Shown: positions 8,514 to 16,610, counted from the first letter of the stretch. The stretch is DNA of 41,250 nt from Chryseobacterium kimseyorum (GCF_025971945.1 NZ_JAPDHW010000015.1:42900-84149), one strand, 5' to 3'. Numbers and translations: made by a program. Notes: generated from the sequence alone by a model not told the origin.

Positions 8514-9263
8514 ATGAAGCATTACCCATTTATCATCTTCTATCTTTTCCTGAATGCCTTTGTTTACGCATTTCAGGGAACAGTTTGGGTTTACATCTTT
8601 TGCTTTATCCTATTTTCAGCGGTTATAATCTGGGGCTCGTTTGACATTCAGTTGGGATATTTTGTTAACAGTTTTACTCATAAACGAACAAAAATCAAAG
8701 AAGTCGCTTTGACTTTCGATGACGGACCGACAGAATTCACACCAAAATTTTTAGATTTATTAAAAGAAAACCACATCAAAGCCGCCTTTTTCTGCATCGG
8801 AAAGCAGATTGAAAAATATCCTGAAACTTTCCAGAGAATCATTGCGGAAGGCCATACAATTGGAAATCACACTTTTTCACATTCAAATAATACCGGATTT
8901 TTATCGACTTCAAAAATGATTGAGGAAATTGAAAAATGCGATGAAGTGATGTTGAAAATTGGCAGTTTTAAAACCGATTTGTACCGTCCACCTTTCGGCG
9001 TAACCAATCCGAATATCGCAAAAGCCATTAAGAAAACAAATAAAAAAAGCATCGGCTGGAATGTCCGTTCGCTGGACACGGTGATTATGGATGAGAAGAA
9101 AATTTTAAAGAAAGTAACCAAAAATCTAAAAAAAGGAAGCATTATCCTGCTCCACGACACTTCTGAGAAAACGTACAATGTTTTGGTTGAATTATTGTTA
9201 TTTTTGGAGCGTGAAAAGTATTCAACTGTCACGATTGATTCAATCATTAAATCAGAAAAATAA
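8514..9263 (+). CDS. Polysaccharide deacetylase family protein (NodB domain, membrane-anchored)
   Basis: This 249-residue protein has two hydrophobic stretches at residues 5-20 and 24-46, which should anchor it in the inner membrane. A NodB deacetylase domain follows: TFDDGP with Asp69-Asp70, GNHTFSH with metal ligands His119 and His123, RPPFG, and ILLHDT. The metal triad and catalytic Asp are present, so it is probably an active amidase on N-acetylated sugars. Genes of this family occur in flexirubin loci, but I know of no proven step for them there. Its stop directly abuts the lolA start (TAAATG), implying co-translation. Confidence 0.85.
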   Translation: MKHYPFIIFYLFLNAFVYAFQGTVWVYIFCFILFSAVIIWGSFDIQLGYFVNSFTHKRTKIKEVALTFDDGPTEFTPKFLDLLKENHIKAAFFCIGKQIEKYPETFQRIIAEGHTIGNHTFSHSNNTGFLSTSKMIEEIEKCDEVMLKIGSFKTDLYRPPFGVTNPNIAKAIKKTNKKSIGWNVRSLDTVIMDEKKILKKVTKNLKKGSIILLHDTSEKTYNVLVELLLFLEREKYSTVTIDSIIKSEK

Positions 9264-9890
9264 ATGTTTAAAAATATAGCTTTCTTCGCCTTTTTATTAA
9301 TCTCAGGTTTTGTTTTTGCCCAAAATACAGCAATGACGAGCGCTGAATCCAAAGCATTTGTGACAAAAATTTCTGCTGAAACAAGGGAAATCAAAACTTT
9401 GCAAAGTGATTTTGTTCAAACCAAAAAAATGGATTTTTTAGACAAAAACATTGTTACGCAAGGGAGAATGTCTTTAAAATCGCCAAATACACTAAGCTGG
9501 AAATACACAAAACCCTATCAATACAGCATTATCTTTAAGGAAAACAAAATTTTCATCAACGACCAAGGGAAAAAATCGTCGGTAGATGCAAAGAGTAAAA
9601 CGTTTGAAAAAATCAATAAACTGATTGTCGGAAGTTCAAACGGAAAAATGTTCAGCGACCCTGAATTTTCTGTGGTTTATATGAAAAATTCAAGTTCAAA
9701 TATCGCGAAATTTACCCCGAAATCTGCGCAGTTGCTGAAGTACATTAAGCAAATCGAACTTCATTTTCCTAAAAATCAGTCGACAGTTTCTCAGGTAAAT
9801 ATGACCGAGGCTTCGGGAGACACAACAAATATTGTTTTCAAAAACACCAAAATCAATGCGCCGATTCCTGCTTCTGAGTTTTCTTTATAG
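9264..9890 (+). CDS. Outer-membrane lipoprotein carrier protein LolA-like
   Basis: This 208-residue protein has a clean signal peptide (MFKNIAFFAFLLISGFVFAQ, cut after residue 19) and the LolA fold signature: TLQSDFVQTKKMDFLDKNI, GRMSLKSPNTLSWKYTKPYQ, and a C-terminal segment TNIVFKNTKINAPIPASEF. LolA ferries lipidated cargo through the periplasm. Dedicated LolA homologues are a hallmark of aryl-polyene clusters, where they are thought to carry the pigment to the outer membrane. It overlaps the next gene, a lipoprotein, by 35 bp, which suggests a matched LolA/acceptor pair. It is probably not the housekeeping LolA, given its position. Confidence 0.88.
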   Translation: MFKNIAFFAFLLISGFVFAQNTAMTSAESKAFVTKISAETREIKTLQSDFVQTKKMDFLDKNIVTQGRMSLKSPNTLSWKYTKPYQYSIIFKENKIFINDQGKKSSVDAKSKTFEKINKLIVGSSNGKMFSDPEFSVVYMKNSSSNIAKFTPKSAQLLKYIKQIELHFPKNQSTVSQVNMTEASGDTTNIVFKNTKINAPIPASEFSL

Positions 9891-10491
9891 TTCGCTTTTA
9901 TTGCTGATGTTTTCGTGCAAAACTTATCAGCTGACAGATGTAAAACCAATTTCAAACTCCGAAAAAGAAGTTGAAAATCTGTACTTTTCTTCAAACGAAG
10001 ATTATGTTTACAAATGTCAAATGGAAGTTTATGGCAATGACATCAGCGGAATTCTTATCATCAAAAAAATCTCCAAAACCACACACAGAGTCGTGATGAC
10101 TTCAGATTTTGGAAACAAAATGATTGATTTTGAAATCTCTGAAAATGATTTTAAACTGAATTATGTTTTAGAAGATTTAAACAAAAAAATGGTAATCAAT
10201 TTTCTGAAAAATGATTTTCAGGAATTATTAAGACAAAAATACCCTGTTGCCGAAAGTTTTGAAAATGAAAACTCAAATATTTTCAGATCAGAATTAAACA
10301 CGAAAAATTACTATCTGTATTTTAACAAAGAAAATTCTCTTCTCACGCAGATTGTTTACACCAGGAACAGAAAGGAAAAGATCAATTTTAGTTTTGAAGC
10401 TAAAAAACCTACTTTTGCAGAGACGATTCATCTTAAACACAAAGATTTTAAGATCGATATCAAACTATTTCAAATAACCGAAACAGAATAA
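9856..10491 (+). CDS. Small lipoprotein, possible LolB-like acceptor
   Basis: This is a 211-residue lipoprotein. I chose ATG 9856 rather than 9832 because it gives a short Arg-containing n-region (MRRF), a hydrophobic core and the lipobox LMFSC, a signal peptide of normal size. The mature protein is rich in beta-strand-like segments (YKCQMEVYGNDISGILIIKK, RVVMTSDFGNKMIDFEI, INFSFEAKKPTF), consistent with a LolA/LolB-type half-barrel, but no diagnostic motif is visible. It overlaps lolA by 35 bp and is followed after 1 bp by the dehydratase. The genetic pairing with LolA suggests an outer-membrane receptor; that is inference. Confidence 0.65.
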   Translation: MRRFLLLSFLYSSLLLLMFSCKTYQLTDVKPISNSEKEVENLYFSSNEDYVYKCQMEVYGNDISGILIIKKISKTTHRVVMTSDFGNKMIDFEISENDFKLNYVLEDLNKKMVINFLKNDFQELLRQKYPVAESFENENSNIFRSELNTKNYYLYFNKENSLLTQIVYTRNRKEKINFSFEAKKPTFAETIHLKHKDFKIDIKLFQITETE

Positions 10492-10492
10492 A

Positions 10493-10867
10493 ATGCAGAC
10501 CATACTTACAGATTTTTACACTCTCGAAAGCTCTGAAAAATTAGAAAACGGAAGTTTTTCAGCAAATATTAAACTGAATAAAGATCACAATATTTTTAAC
10601 GGTCACTTCCCCGGAAATCCGGTTACACCAGGCGTTTGTATGATGCAGATCGTGAAGGAGCTTACAGAAGAATTTACTGGAAAAAAATTATTCCTGAAAT
10701 CTGCATCCAACGTGAAATTTATGGCCATTATCAATCCTTTTGAGACGCCCGATCTAACTATGCAGCTGGACATCAAGGAAATTGAAAACGAAGTGAAGGT
10801 AAAAAATACAACTGCTTTTGGCGAGACTATTGCATTAAAACTGTCTGTTAATTATACTAAAATTTAA
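10493..10867 (+). CDS. FabZ-like 3-hydroxyacyl-ACP dehydratase
   Basis: This 124-residue hotdog protein has the FabZ/FabA signature FNGHFPGNPVTPGVCMMQ with catalytic His38. FabZ normally has a Glu in the helix after PGV; by my alignment this position is Gln52. The family dehydrates 3-hydroxyacyl-ACP to trans-2-enoyl-ACP. In a polyene pathway that uses no enoyl reductase, this step creates each double bond. It starts 1 bp after the lipoprotein stop. Small dehydratases of this kind are standard members of aryl-polyene clusters. Confidence 0.85.
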   Translation: MQTILTDFYTLESSEKLENGSFSANIKLNKDHNIFNGHFPGNPVTPGVCMMQIVKELTEEFTGKKLFLKSASNVKFMAIINPFETPDLTMQLDIKEIENEVKVKNTTAFGETIALKLSVNYTKI

Positions 10868-10874
10868 TATATGA

Positions 10875-10893
10875 AATCGCTGACTCGGCGATT
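10875..10893. other. Small hairpin in the gap after the dehydratase
   Basis: AATCGC and GCGATT are separated by 7 bases. No T-run follows on either strand, so it is not a clear terminator. Its role is unknown. Confidence 0.35.
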
Positions 10894-10922
10894 CCAAGTG
10901 ACATTTAAATAAAAAATTCCAC

Positions 10923-11408
10923 ATGAAATTTTTACTTTCTTTTATAACAGTACTGTTTTTATTTTTCCAAAGCGGTGATTTGGATGCTCTGAGAAATGCG
11001 TATTCAAAAGCCAATTCTTCAAACGAAGGCGCAAAAAACTTCATCGAATTAGCAGATAAAAGTTCATCTTCAGATGCATTAACGAAAGGTTATAAAGCTG
11101 CTGCAGAAATTCTGGAAGCCAAGGTGACGACCGAAAAAAACAAAAGAAAATCTTTCGTAAAATCCGGAGTTACAGAATTAGAAAGTGTGATCAAATCTAA
11201 TCCAAATAACGTTGAATTGCGGTTAATCAGAATGAGTGTTCAGGAAAACATTCCGAAAATCGTTGGCTATTCAAAGAATTTAAAAGAAGATAAAGCATAC
11301 ATTCTAAGCAACTATTCAAAGCAGAATACTGCGCTGAAAACGTACATCAAAAAGTTCGCAATGCAGTCTAAAACCATGACCGCAACCGAAAAAAATTCGT
11401 TGAAATAA
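10923..11408 (+). CDS. Exported helical protein of unknown function
   Basis: This 161-residue protein has an N-terminal hydrophobic segment (MKFLLSFITVLFLFFQSG) that looks like a signal peptide. The rest is mostly helical, with Ala/Lys/Ser-rich stretches such as KGYKAAAEILEAKVTTEK and SGVTELESVIKSNPNNVELRLIRMSVQENIP, the latter resembling a tetratricopeptide-like helix pair. No catalytic motif is seen. It stops exactly where the glycosyltransferase begins (TAAATG). Position suggests a role in the pigment operon, for instance as a periplasmic helper, but nothing in the sequence proves it. Confidence 0.7.
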   Translation: MKFLLSFITVLFLFFQSGDLDALRNAYSKANSSNEGAKNFIELADKSSSSDALTKGYKAAAEILEAKVTTEKNKRKSFVKSGVTELESVIKSNPNNVELRLIRMSVQENIPKIVGYSKNLKEDKAYILSNYSKQNTALKTYIKKFAMQSKTMTATEKNSLK

Positions 11409-12581
11409 ATGACACTTTCTGAAGTACAGAGTGCAATTGACGGGAGGAAAATCTGCGTTTTAATTCCGACTTACAACAACGAAAAGACACTGCGAAGAGT
11501 CATTGACGGCGTCCTGGAATATACGCAAAACATCATCGTTGTCAACGACGGTTCAACCGATTCCACTTCAGAAATTCTAAAAACTTACCCTCAGCTTACC
11601 ATTCTCCATCTTCCCGAAAATAAAGGTAAAGGAAACGGACTGAAAATTGGTTTCAGAAAAGCAAAAGAACTTGGCTACCATCACGCCATCACGATTGATT
11701 CAGACGGGCAGCATTACCCAAACGACATCCCCGTTTTTGTTGAAGCTTTACTTGCGGAAAATGAAAACGTTCTGCTCATCGGCAACCGGAATATGTCGCA
11801 GGACGGCATTCCCAAAAAAAGCAGTTTCGGAAACCGTTTTTCTAATTTCTGGTTCTGGTTTGAGACCGGAATTAAGCTTGAAGACACGCAATCTGGCTAT
11901 CGTTTATATCCTTTACACAAAATTCCAAAGAAATATTTCACTCCAAAATTTGAGTTCGAAATTGAAATCATTGTCCGCACTGCCTGGCGCCATGTTCCCG
12001 TGAAAAACGTTCCGATAAAAGTGCTGTATGATCCTGCAGAAAGGGTTTCACACTTCAGACCATTCAAAGATTTCACACGGATCAGTATTCTGAACACGGT
12101 CTTGGTTACCATCACCCTGTTTTACATTATTCCAAGAAATTTTATCCGGAATTTCAGAAAAAAAAGTTTTAAAAGGTTCATTAAAGAAGACGTTTTGGAA
12201 AGCGATGGCAGCAACCGCACCAAGGCATTTTCAATTGCACTGGGCGTTTTTGTGGGCTTCTCGCCATTCTGGGGATTTCACACTTTGCTGGTCATTTCCC
12301 TTTCCGTGCTTTTTAAACTCAATAAAGTTCTTGCATTCATCGCATCCAACGTGAGTTTACCACCGTTTATTCCCTTTATTATTGTTGCTTCCCTGTTTTT
12401 GGGTTCGCCTTTCGTTGCGGGAGAAAGTGATATTTTCAATCAGGAATGGAATTTCGAACTGGTAAAAAATCACTTTGTACAGTACATCATCGGAAGCATG
12501 ATTTTAGCAATTTCCATGTCAGCTATTTCGTGGATTGCCACGTTTTTGTTTTTGAATAAAGTCAGTCCAGAGAATAATTAA
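11409..12581 (+). CDS. Glycosyltransferase family 2 with C-terminal DUF2062
   Basis: This is a 390-residue two-part protein. Residues 15-230 are a GT2 GT-A domain: CVLIPTYNNEKTL, IVVNDGSTDST, the DSDGQH metal-binding motif, GNRNMS, and DTQSGYR. After a membrane-proximal link with hydrophobic segments, residues about 270-385 form DUF2062, seen as KAFSIALGVFVGFSPFWGFH plus two further membrane helices. The GT2-DUF2062 fusion is common in Bacteroidetes and resembles dolichol-phosphate-mannose-synthase-like enzymes using a lipid acceptor. It is the last gene of the plus arm. Whether it glycosylates pigment, lipid or a polymer cannot be told. Confidence 0.88.
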   Translation: MTLSEVQSAIDGRKICVLIPTYNNEKTLRRVIDGVLEYTQNIIVVNDGSTDSTSEILKTYPQLTILHLPENKGKGNGLKIGFRKAKELGYHHAITIDSDGQHYPNDIPVFVEALLAENENVLLIGNRNMSQDGIPKKSSFGNRFSNFWFWFETGIKLEDTQSGYRLYPLHKIPKKYFTPKFEFEIEIIVRTAWRHVPVKNVPIKVLYDPAERVSHFRPFKDFTRISILNTVLVTITLFYIIPRNFIRNFRKKSFKRFIKEDVLESDGSNRTKAFSIALGVFVGFSPFWGFHTLLVISLSVLFKLNKVLAFIASNVSLPPFIPFIIVASLFLGSPFVAGESDIFNQEWNFELVKNHFVQYIIGSMILAISMSAISWIATFLFLNKVSPENN

Positions 12582-12586
12582 AATAA

Positions 12587-12692
12587 TTTGGGCAGCTGTA
12601 TCCGCCTTCCACTCCCAATCTTTTTTGCTTCACTTTTTTGCTAATTGAAATATACCATAAGCAAAAAAGGATTTCCGTTCAAGTCGGGCTGC
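12587..12692. repeat. Dispersed repeat, copy A of an inverted pair
   Basis: The ends TTTGGGCAGCT and TCAAGTCGGGCTGC, and the inner blocks TCCGCCTTCC and CTTTTTTG ... CAAAAAAGG, recur in reverse orientation at 16514-16603. The centre contains no ORF worth calling. The T-rich block and dyad could help end transcription from the plus arm. Confidence 0.75.
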
Positions 12693-12796
12693 AAAGACGT
12701 TTTGTCTTTTTTTTCAATATTTTGAACAACCAAAACTCAATAAAATATTTCAGTTTTATATCAATTTTTCTTCCCGTGCTCTTCCATCTAACACAG

Positions 12797-13018
12797 CCAC
12801 GAAGTGGATGAAACCCATAGAAACGAAGAATAAAGGAATAAAACCACGAATTTTTAAATTTAAATAGCTCTTGGTGAAATCGAGCAACCGAATTAGGAGA
12901 AGACAATCCAAGGATAACAAATAAGGCAACAACAGAACCACGAAGTGGTTCAATATAAATAGCCGTGGGTGAAACCCATGGATGAAAACAACACAGAAAC
13001 TGAACCCCGAAGTGGTTC
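12797..13018 (-). repeat. Array of modular hairpin repeats
   Basis: On the minus strand the module reads GAACCACTTCGTGGTTC (12935-12951), then a spacer, then a second hairpin of the type ATGGGTTTCACCCA. Copies of the first hairpin lie at 13002-13018 and 12935-12951, 67 bp apart; a partial one (CCACGAAGTGG) is at 12797-12807. A TGGGT/ACCCA hairpin lies at 12963-12981. The same family occurs in the opposite orientation at 19.88-20.12 kb. Confidence 0.7.
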
Positions 13019-13024
13019 AACTAA

Positions 13025-14686
13025 TCATTTCAATCTCCTCACCGTTTTCCTCAAAAATTCCTCAACATTCTCCCGATCCGGAACCGTTGTAATTTCTTTC
13101 GCCAATGCTTTTTCAAATTCAATTTTCGCCTTTAAATATTCTTTCTGTTTAAAATAATATTTCCCGGCCTGATAATAAACCAACCAAAAATCAGGATTCA
13201 AAGACTGATAATTTGGAATAAAATCATCCGTTAAAACGACATCATCACCATCAATTGCATGCTGAACTTCACCGTTGGCAAACTTAAATTCTTCATAATC
13301 CTTAAATTCTTTAGACTCAATAAACGGATCTTTGGCAATATTCAATTCTGATTTTGCAAAGTCGCCATCTTTCAATCTCTGATCAGAGAAAATTTCATTT
13401 AAATCATAACATATAAATTCCCCGAGCTGATACGGACTGGAAGACACCCAAACCAATCTTTTCTCAGGCGAAAAAATCACAGCATGATGCGCCAGAAGCT
13501 GATTAATGGCTTTCTCATTTCCATAACCAATACTTTTGTCTTCTAAACCGGATTTGTCCCTTAAAACCGAAGCCATTGTCTCAGGATTAAGCTTTTTATT
13601 CGTTTGTAAAAGCTCCTGAAGCTTTTCGAAACGGTATTCTGAATGGCTTTCTAGAATATGTTTTTGATTTCTTTCATCATTTTTATAAGCATCAGACTGA
13701 AAATGATTGGTGCAGAAAACCTTACTGCAATTCGCCACATCATAGACACCGAAATTCTTAGGTGAAACTTCAACAATGACTGCATTTTTATCATTCGCGC
13801 TCCCAACCAAGATAGATTCGGACACAAAAACCTTTCGCTTCTTGGCAATCGCAATCGCCTCTTCTATATTTTTAGCATACTGCAAAATCTCTCTCGTCAC
13901 TAAAGAAATCGGCGTCTTGGCTGTCAATGGAATTTTAGATTTCCCTGCGTTGATCGTCACTGTCACACCTTCTTTATTCATTCCGGAAACCACACCAATC
14001 ATCCCGGGCCAACTTACACTCATGTACGGAATTCCAATTTCCGGTTCTACAAATTCGATGAGTTTATTTTTAGCAAAATCATCTCCAACGTAGAAATCAA
14101 AATTTCTTCCAATCAGCAAATCGCCGTCTTCAGTATTTTCGTTCCAAACGGCAAGCGAAGTACAGCCAACGACCATCAGATCCTGCATGGCGTGGCCAAT
14201 GTCGTGCGCACCATGCAGATACATTGCTCTTCTGAATTTCGGTGCGATATAATCATATCTGCCTGATGAATATTGGGATAATCCGTACAATTCTGCCTGA
14301 AAATCATCTCTCACATTGAGATACATTTTTCGGTTATACCATTTCAGGAAACCGCGCAAAAGATTCTGTTTGAATTTTGAAGGAACAAAAGTTTCCACTT
14401 TCGAAAAGAAAATCTCTTCCTGTTTCTGCATTAAATTTTGAGTCAAAGCTCCATTGTTATAGCCCAACTGTAAAGGATTTCCTTTGATATACAATTCCCA
14501 AAGCTGCTGTTTGTTTTTGGTTAAAAAATTTTGATGAAATGAAAAAGTAGAATCGTTGATTTTCTCAACTTTAGGGATTTCCAGCACATACTGTTCGACT
14601 TCAGGAATATGTTTTACAGACTTTTTTGTGCCACACGAAATCAGAGTAAAAATGAGGAAAATAAAAAATAAATGTCTACTTTTCAT
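13025..14686 (-). CDS. C45-family autoproteolytic acyltransferase/hydrolase, lipoprotein
   Basis: This is a 553-residue protein. It starts with a lipoprotein signal (LIFTLISCG, Cys18), so the enzyme should act outside the cytoplasm. The N-terminal-nucleophile core shows GHAMQDLMVVGCTSLAVWN, with Cys175 as the likely self-cleavage point and nucleophile, then GDLLIGRNFDFYVGDDF, as in acyl-CoA:6-aminopenicillanate acyltransferase (peptidase family C45) and related amidases. The last 60 residues look like a TPR-type helix pair (YQAGKYYFKQKEYLKAKIEF). It overlaps the upstream oxidoreductase by 11 bp and is the last gene of the minus arm. Members occur in flexirubin loci. An acyl-transfer step such as ester formation with dialkylresorcinol is a reasonable but unproven role. 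Confidence 0.85.
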   Translation of the reverse strand: MKSRHLFFIFLIFTLISCGTKKSVKHIPEVEQYVLEIPKVEKINDSTFSFHQNFLTKNKQQLWELYIKGNPLQLGYNNGALTQNLMQKQEEIFFSKVETFVPSKFKQNLLRGFLKWYNRKMYLNVRDDFQAELYGLSQYSSGRYDYIAPKFRRAMYLHGAHDIGHAMQDLMVVGCTSLAVWNENTEDGDLLIGRNFDFYVGDDFAKNKLIEFVEPEIGIPYMSVSWPGMIGVVSGMNKEGVTVTINAGKSKIPLTAKTPISLVTREILQYAKNIEEAIAIAKKRKVFVSESILVGSANDKNAVIVEVSPKNFGVYDVANCSKVFCTNHFQSDAYKNDERNQKHILESHSEYRFEKLQELLQTNKKLNPETMASVLRDKSGLEDKSIGYGNEKAINQLLAHHAVIFSPEKRLVWVSSSPYQLGEFICYDLNEIFSDQRLKDGDFAKSELNIAKDPFIESKEFKDYEEFKFANGEVQHAIDGDDVVLTDDFIPNYQSLNPDFWLVYYQAGKYYFKQKEYLKAKIEFEKALAKEITTVPDRENVEEFLRKTVRRLK

Positions 14687-16211
14687 CGGTTCGATTTAAA
14701 ATTTTAGACAAACGTTCATCAATCAAATCCTTTCCCAAGATCTCAGCACAGGTGTTGAATGCGCCAATGGTACAGCCTAAAATCCCGTGCATGTTTACCG
14801 ATTGACCCGTGAGGAAAAGATTATATATTTTAGTTCTTGGCGAAACCATTGTTTTTAAAGGATTTTCAGAACTTTTGATGTAACCATACATATTTCCCTC
14901 AAAACTTCCGATATAATCGCGGTATGACAACGGAGAAGATGTGTAAATATTTTTAATCGAAGCTCTGAGATTGGGTATTTTATTTTCCAAAGCCTGAATC
15001 ATTTTTTCAGCTTTTTCGAGTTTAAATTTCTCGTACAGTTCAGCTCTTTCCTGTTGGTTGGCTACCGTATTGAACGTATTTTCCCATTCTTTCACCTCTG
15101 CAAAATCCATGTATGAAATTGCCGTTAAGCTTTCTGCAAATTCGGGATGATTCTTTGAAGGTGTTGAAGACAGCATATACGTTTCCGGCCAGTTTTCTTT
15201 TTTATATTGAAAAGCTTTCCAAACTAAATCTTTAGATGAAAAGTGATACACATTGTAATTGAAATTGGAAATGGCATTCGGTTTTAAAACCAGATACACA
15301 CTGAAACATGATGAAACCGGCTCCCAACTTAAGATTCTGTTGAGAAAAGATTTTTTCAGTCTACTTTCTCCAATCAATTGTATGGCAGAACGAATCTCAA
15401 TATTTGATATAAACTGAGTGGCAGAATATTCTTTCCCCGCTGTCGTTTTTACGGATGTCAAAGTATTGTTTTCATTACAGATAAATTCAGAAACTTCAGA
15501 ATGTTTGTGAACTTCTGCTCCGTATTCCCTTAATTTTTTGATCAGCAGTTTTGAAATCTGGCTACCGCCTTTCACGCATTTATAAGCACTTTGTATATAG
15601 GAATTGACCGTCAGCGCATGAACGTAAAATGGCGTATCTTCAGAATCTCCGGCATACAGAAAATTGGAGCCGAGCAAAACTGCCTGAAGTTTTTCATTGG
15701 AAGTAATCGACTCGATGAATCTTTTGGTGTTGAGATGCAGGATCTCTTCGTTATAATTGTTTTGTCCGACCACATTGTATCTCGGAAAATAATTGCAGAT
15801 TCTCTGAATTTCCTCGCAGTAATTCTCCAGATTTTCTTTCTCCTCAGGGAAATATGTTGAAAGCTGTTGTACAAAATTGTCGTAACCCTGTGCATGTGGA
15901 TACTCGATTTCATCATCTCCAAAAGTAATTTTATCGTAACCGTTTCCATCCATTTTCTCAAGTTGGAGGTCATCGATAATTTCTAAATACGAAAAAAATT
16001 GATGAAGGTTTTGCCCTTTTGATAATCCCCCCAAATAATGAACTCCGGTATCGAAAATGAGTTTGTCCCTCGAAAATGTCTGGAGGTTTCCGCCATACTG
16101 GTTATTTTTTTCGAGCACGCAGACTTTCAGACCTTCTTTCGCTAAAATAAGCGCCGAAACAAGACCGCCGAGACCGCTGCCGATGACCAATATATCGTAG
16201 TTTTTTTTCAA
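14676..16211 (-). CDS. CrtI/phytoene-desaturase-like FAD oxidoreductase (TTG start)
   Basis: This 511-residue flavoprotein begins with the dinucleotide-binding motif ILVIGSGLGGLVSALILAKEGLKV split over residues 8-30 (glycines 11, 13, 16), followed by LEKNNQYGGNLQTF. The C-terminal signature NLFLTGQSVNMHGILGCTIG matches the phytoene-desaturase/isomerase superfamily. The only start that keeps this fold intact is the TTG at 16211; no in-frame ATG or GTG lies nearby. In flexirubin clusters such an oxidoreductase is regularly found; it could oxidise, desaturate or isomerise the polyene. It overlaps the C45 gene by 11 bp, indicating coupled translation. The exact reaction is unknown. Confidence 0.87.
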   Translation of the reverse strand: MKKNYDILVIGSGLGGLVSALILAKEGLKVCVLEKNNQYGGNLQTFSRDKLIFDTGVHYLGGLSKGQNLHQFFSYLEIIDDLQLEKMDGNGYDKITFGDDEIEYPHAQGYDNFVQQLSTYFPEEKENLENYCEEIQRICNYFPRYNVVGQNNYNEEILHLNTKRFIESITSNEKLQAVLLGSNFLYAGDSEDTPFYVHALTVNSYIQSAYKCVKGGSQISKLLIKKLREYGAEVHKHSEVSEFICNENNTLTSVKTTAGKEYSATQFISNIEIRSAIQLIGESRLKKSFLNRILSWEPVSSCFSVYLVLKPNAISNFNYNVYHFSSKDLVWKAFQYKKENWPETYMLSSTPSKNHPEFAESLTAISYMDFAEVKEWENTFNTVANQQERAELYEKFKLEKAEKMIQALENKIPNLRASIKNIYTSSPLSYRDYIGSFEGNMYGYIKSSENPLKTMVSPRTKIYNLFLTGQSVNMHGILGCTIGAFNTCAEILGKDLIDERLSKILNRTDEK

Positions 16212-16384
16212 ATTTTGATTATTGTTTTTAACGGCAAAAGGTACAAAAGTTTATCAAACTGTTTAGAATAAAATGCGCTTATTTAATCGCCAAGCACGCT
16301 AATATTTTTTCTAAATCTGCCTACATATTCCGTTCGGAAGGACTTTCTACTCAGCAAAGGGATAGAATTTAACTGTTTATGATC

Positions 16385-16417
16385 AAACCTCATAGGTTTT
16401 GGAAACCTATGAGGTTT
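16385..16417. repeat. Perfect 15-bp stem hairpin
   Basis: AAACCTCATAGGTTT (16385-16399), loop TGG, then its exact complement (16403-16417). The stem is AT-rich and lacks a T-run, so it looks like a small mobile intergenic hairpin (AAACCTATGAGGTTT type) more than a terminator. Confidence 0.8.
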
Positions 16418-16513
16418 AAGCCAGCGAATTTCAAAACAGCCCCATACACACAACTTGGATTCTATTTGGCTCTTCTAACTTTTTACTTGGCTCTTTTAAA
16501 CACCGAATTGCCC

Positions 16514-16603
16514 GCAGCCCGACTTGAGTGGAGCTCTTTTTGTAAGCCACGGGAAAGCTATGGCACAAAAAAGCGGGAACGGAAGGCGGAAAAGCTGCCC
16601 AAA
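16514..16603. repeat. Dispersed repeat, copy B of an inverted pair
   Basis: This is the reverse-orientation copy of 12587-12692. It shares a 14-base perfect end (TCAAGTCGGGCTGC on the minus strand), TCCGCCTTCC and TTTGGGCAGCT. It is about 15 bp shorter than copy A in the centre. Confidence 0.75.
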
Positions 16604-16610
16604 TAAGAAA

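Larger units (their letters stand above)
12582..13024. other. Convergent intergenic region between the two pigment arms
   Basis: This 443-bp stretch separates the 3' ends of both arms. It holds repeat copy A (12587-12692), an AT-rich stretch, and an array of GAACC/GGTTC-type hairpins (12797-13018). No coding region is credible; minus-strand reading frames through it are made of repeat translation. No classical GC stem plus T-run terminator is obvious besides these repeats. Confidence 0.7.
16212..16610. other. Intergenic region inside the minus arm, rich in repeats
   Basis: This 399-bp gap separates the CrtI-like gene from the acyltransferase. It contains a perfect 15-bp stem hairpin (16385-16417), a TTGGCTCTT-type repeat near 16456-16500, and repeat copy B (16514-16603). 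The small plus-strand reading frame over it is made of repeat sequence. Any promoter for the last two genes of the arm would lie at about 16215-16300, but no clear TAnnTTTG box was found. Confidence 0.65.

Noticed and set aside
12679..13020. Minus-strand reading frame of 113 residues between the pigment arms
   Set aside because: It lies wholly in dispersed and hairpin repeats; its residues (for example NHFGVQF, PLRGSVV, PLRGC) are repeat translations. No start signal or family match.
16379..16606. Plus-strand reading frame of 75 residues
   Set aside because: It translates the 15-bp hairpin and repeat copy B; not a credible protein.
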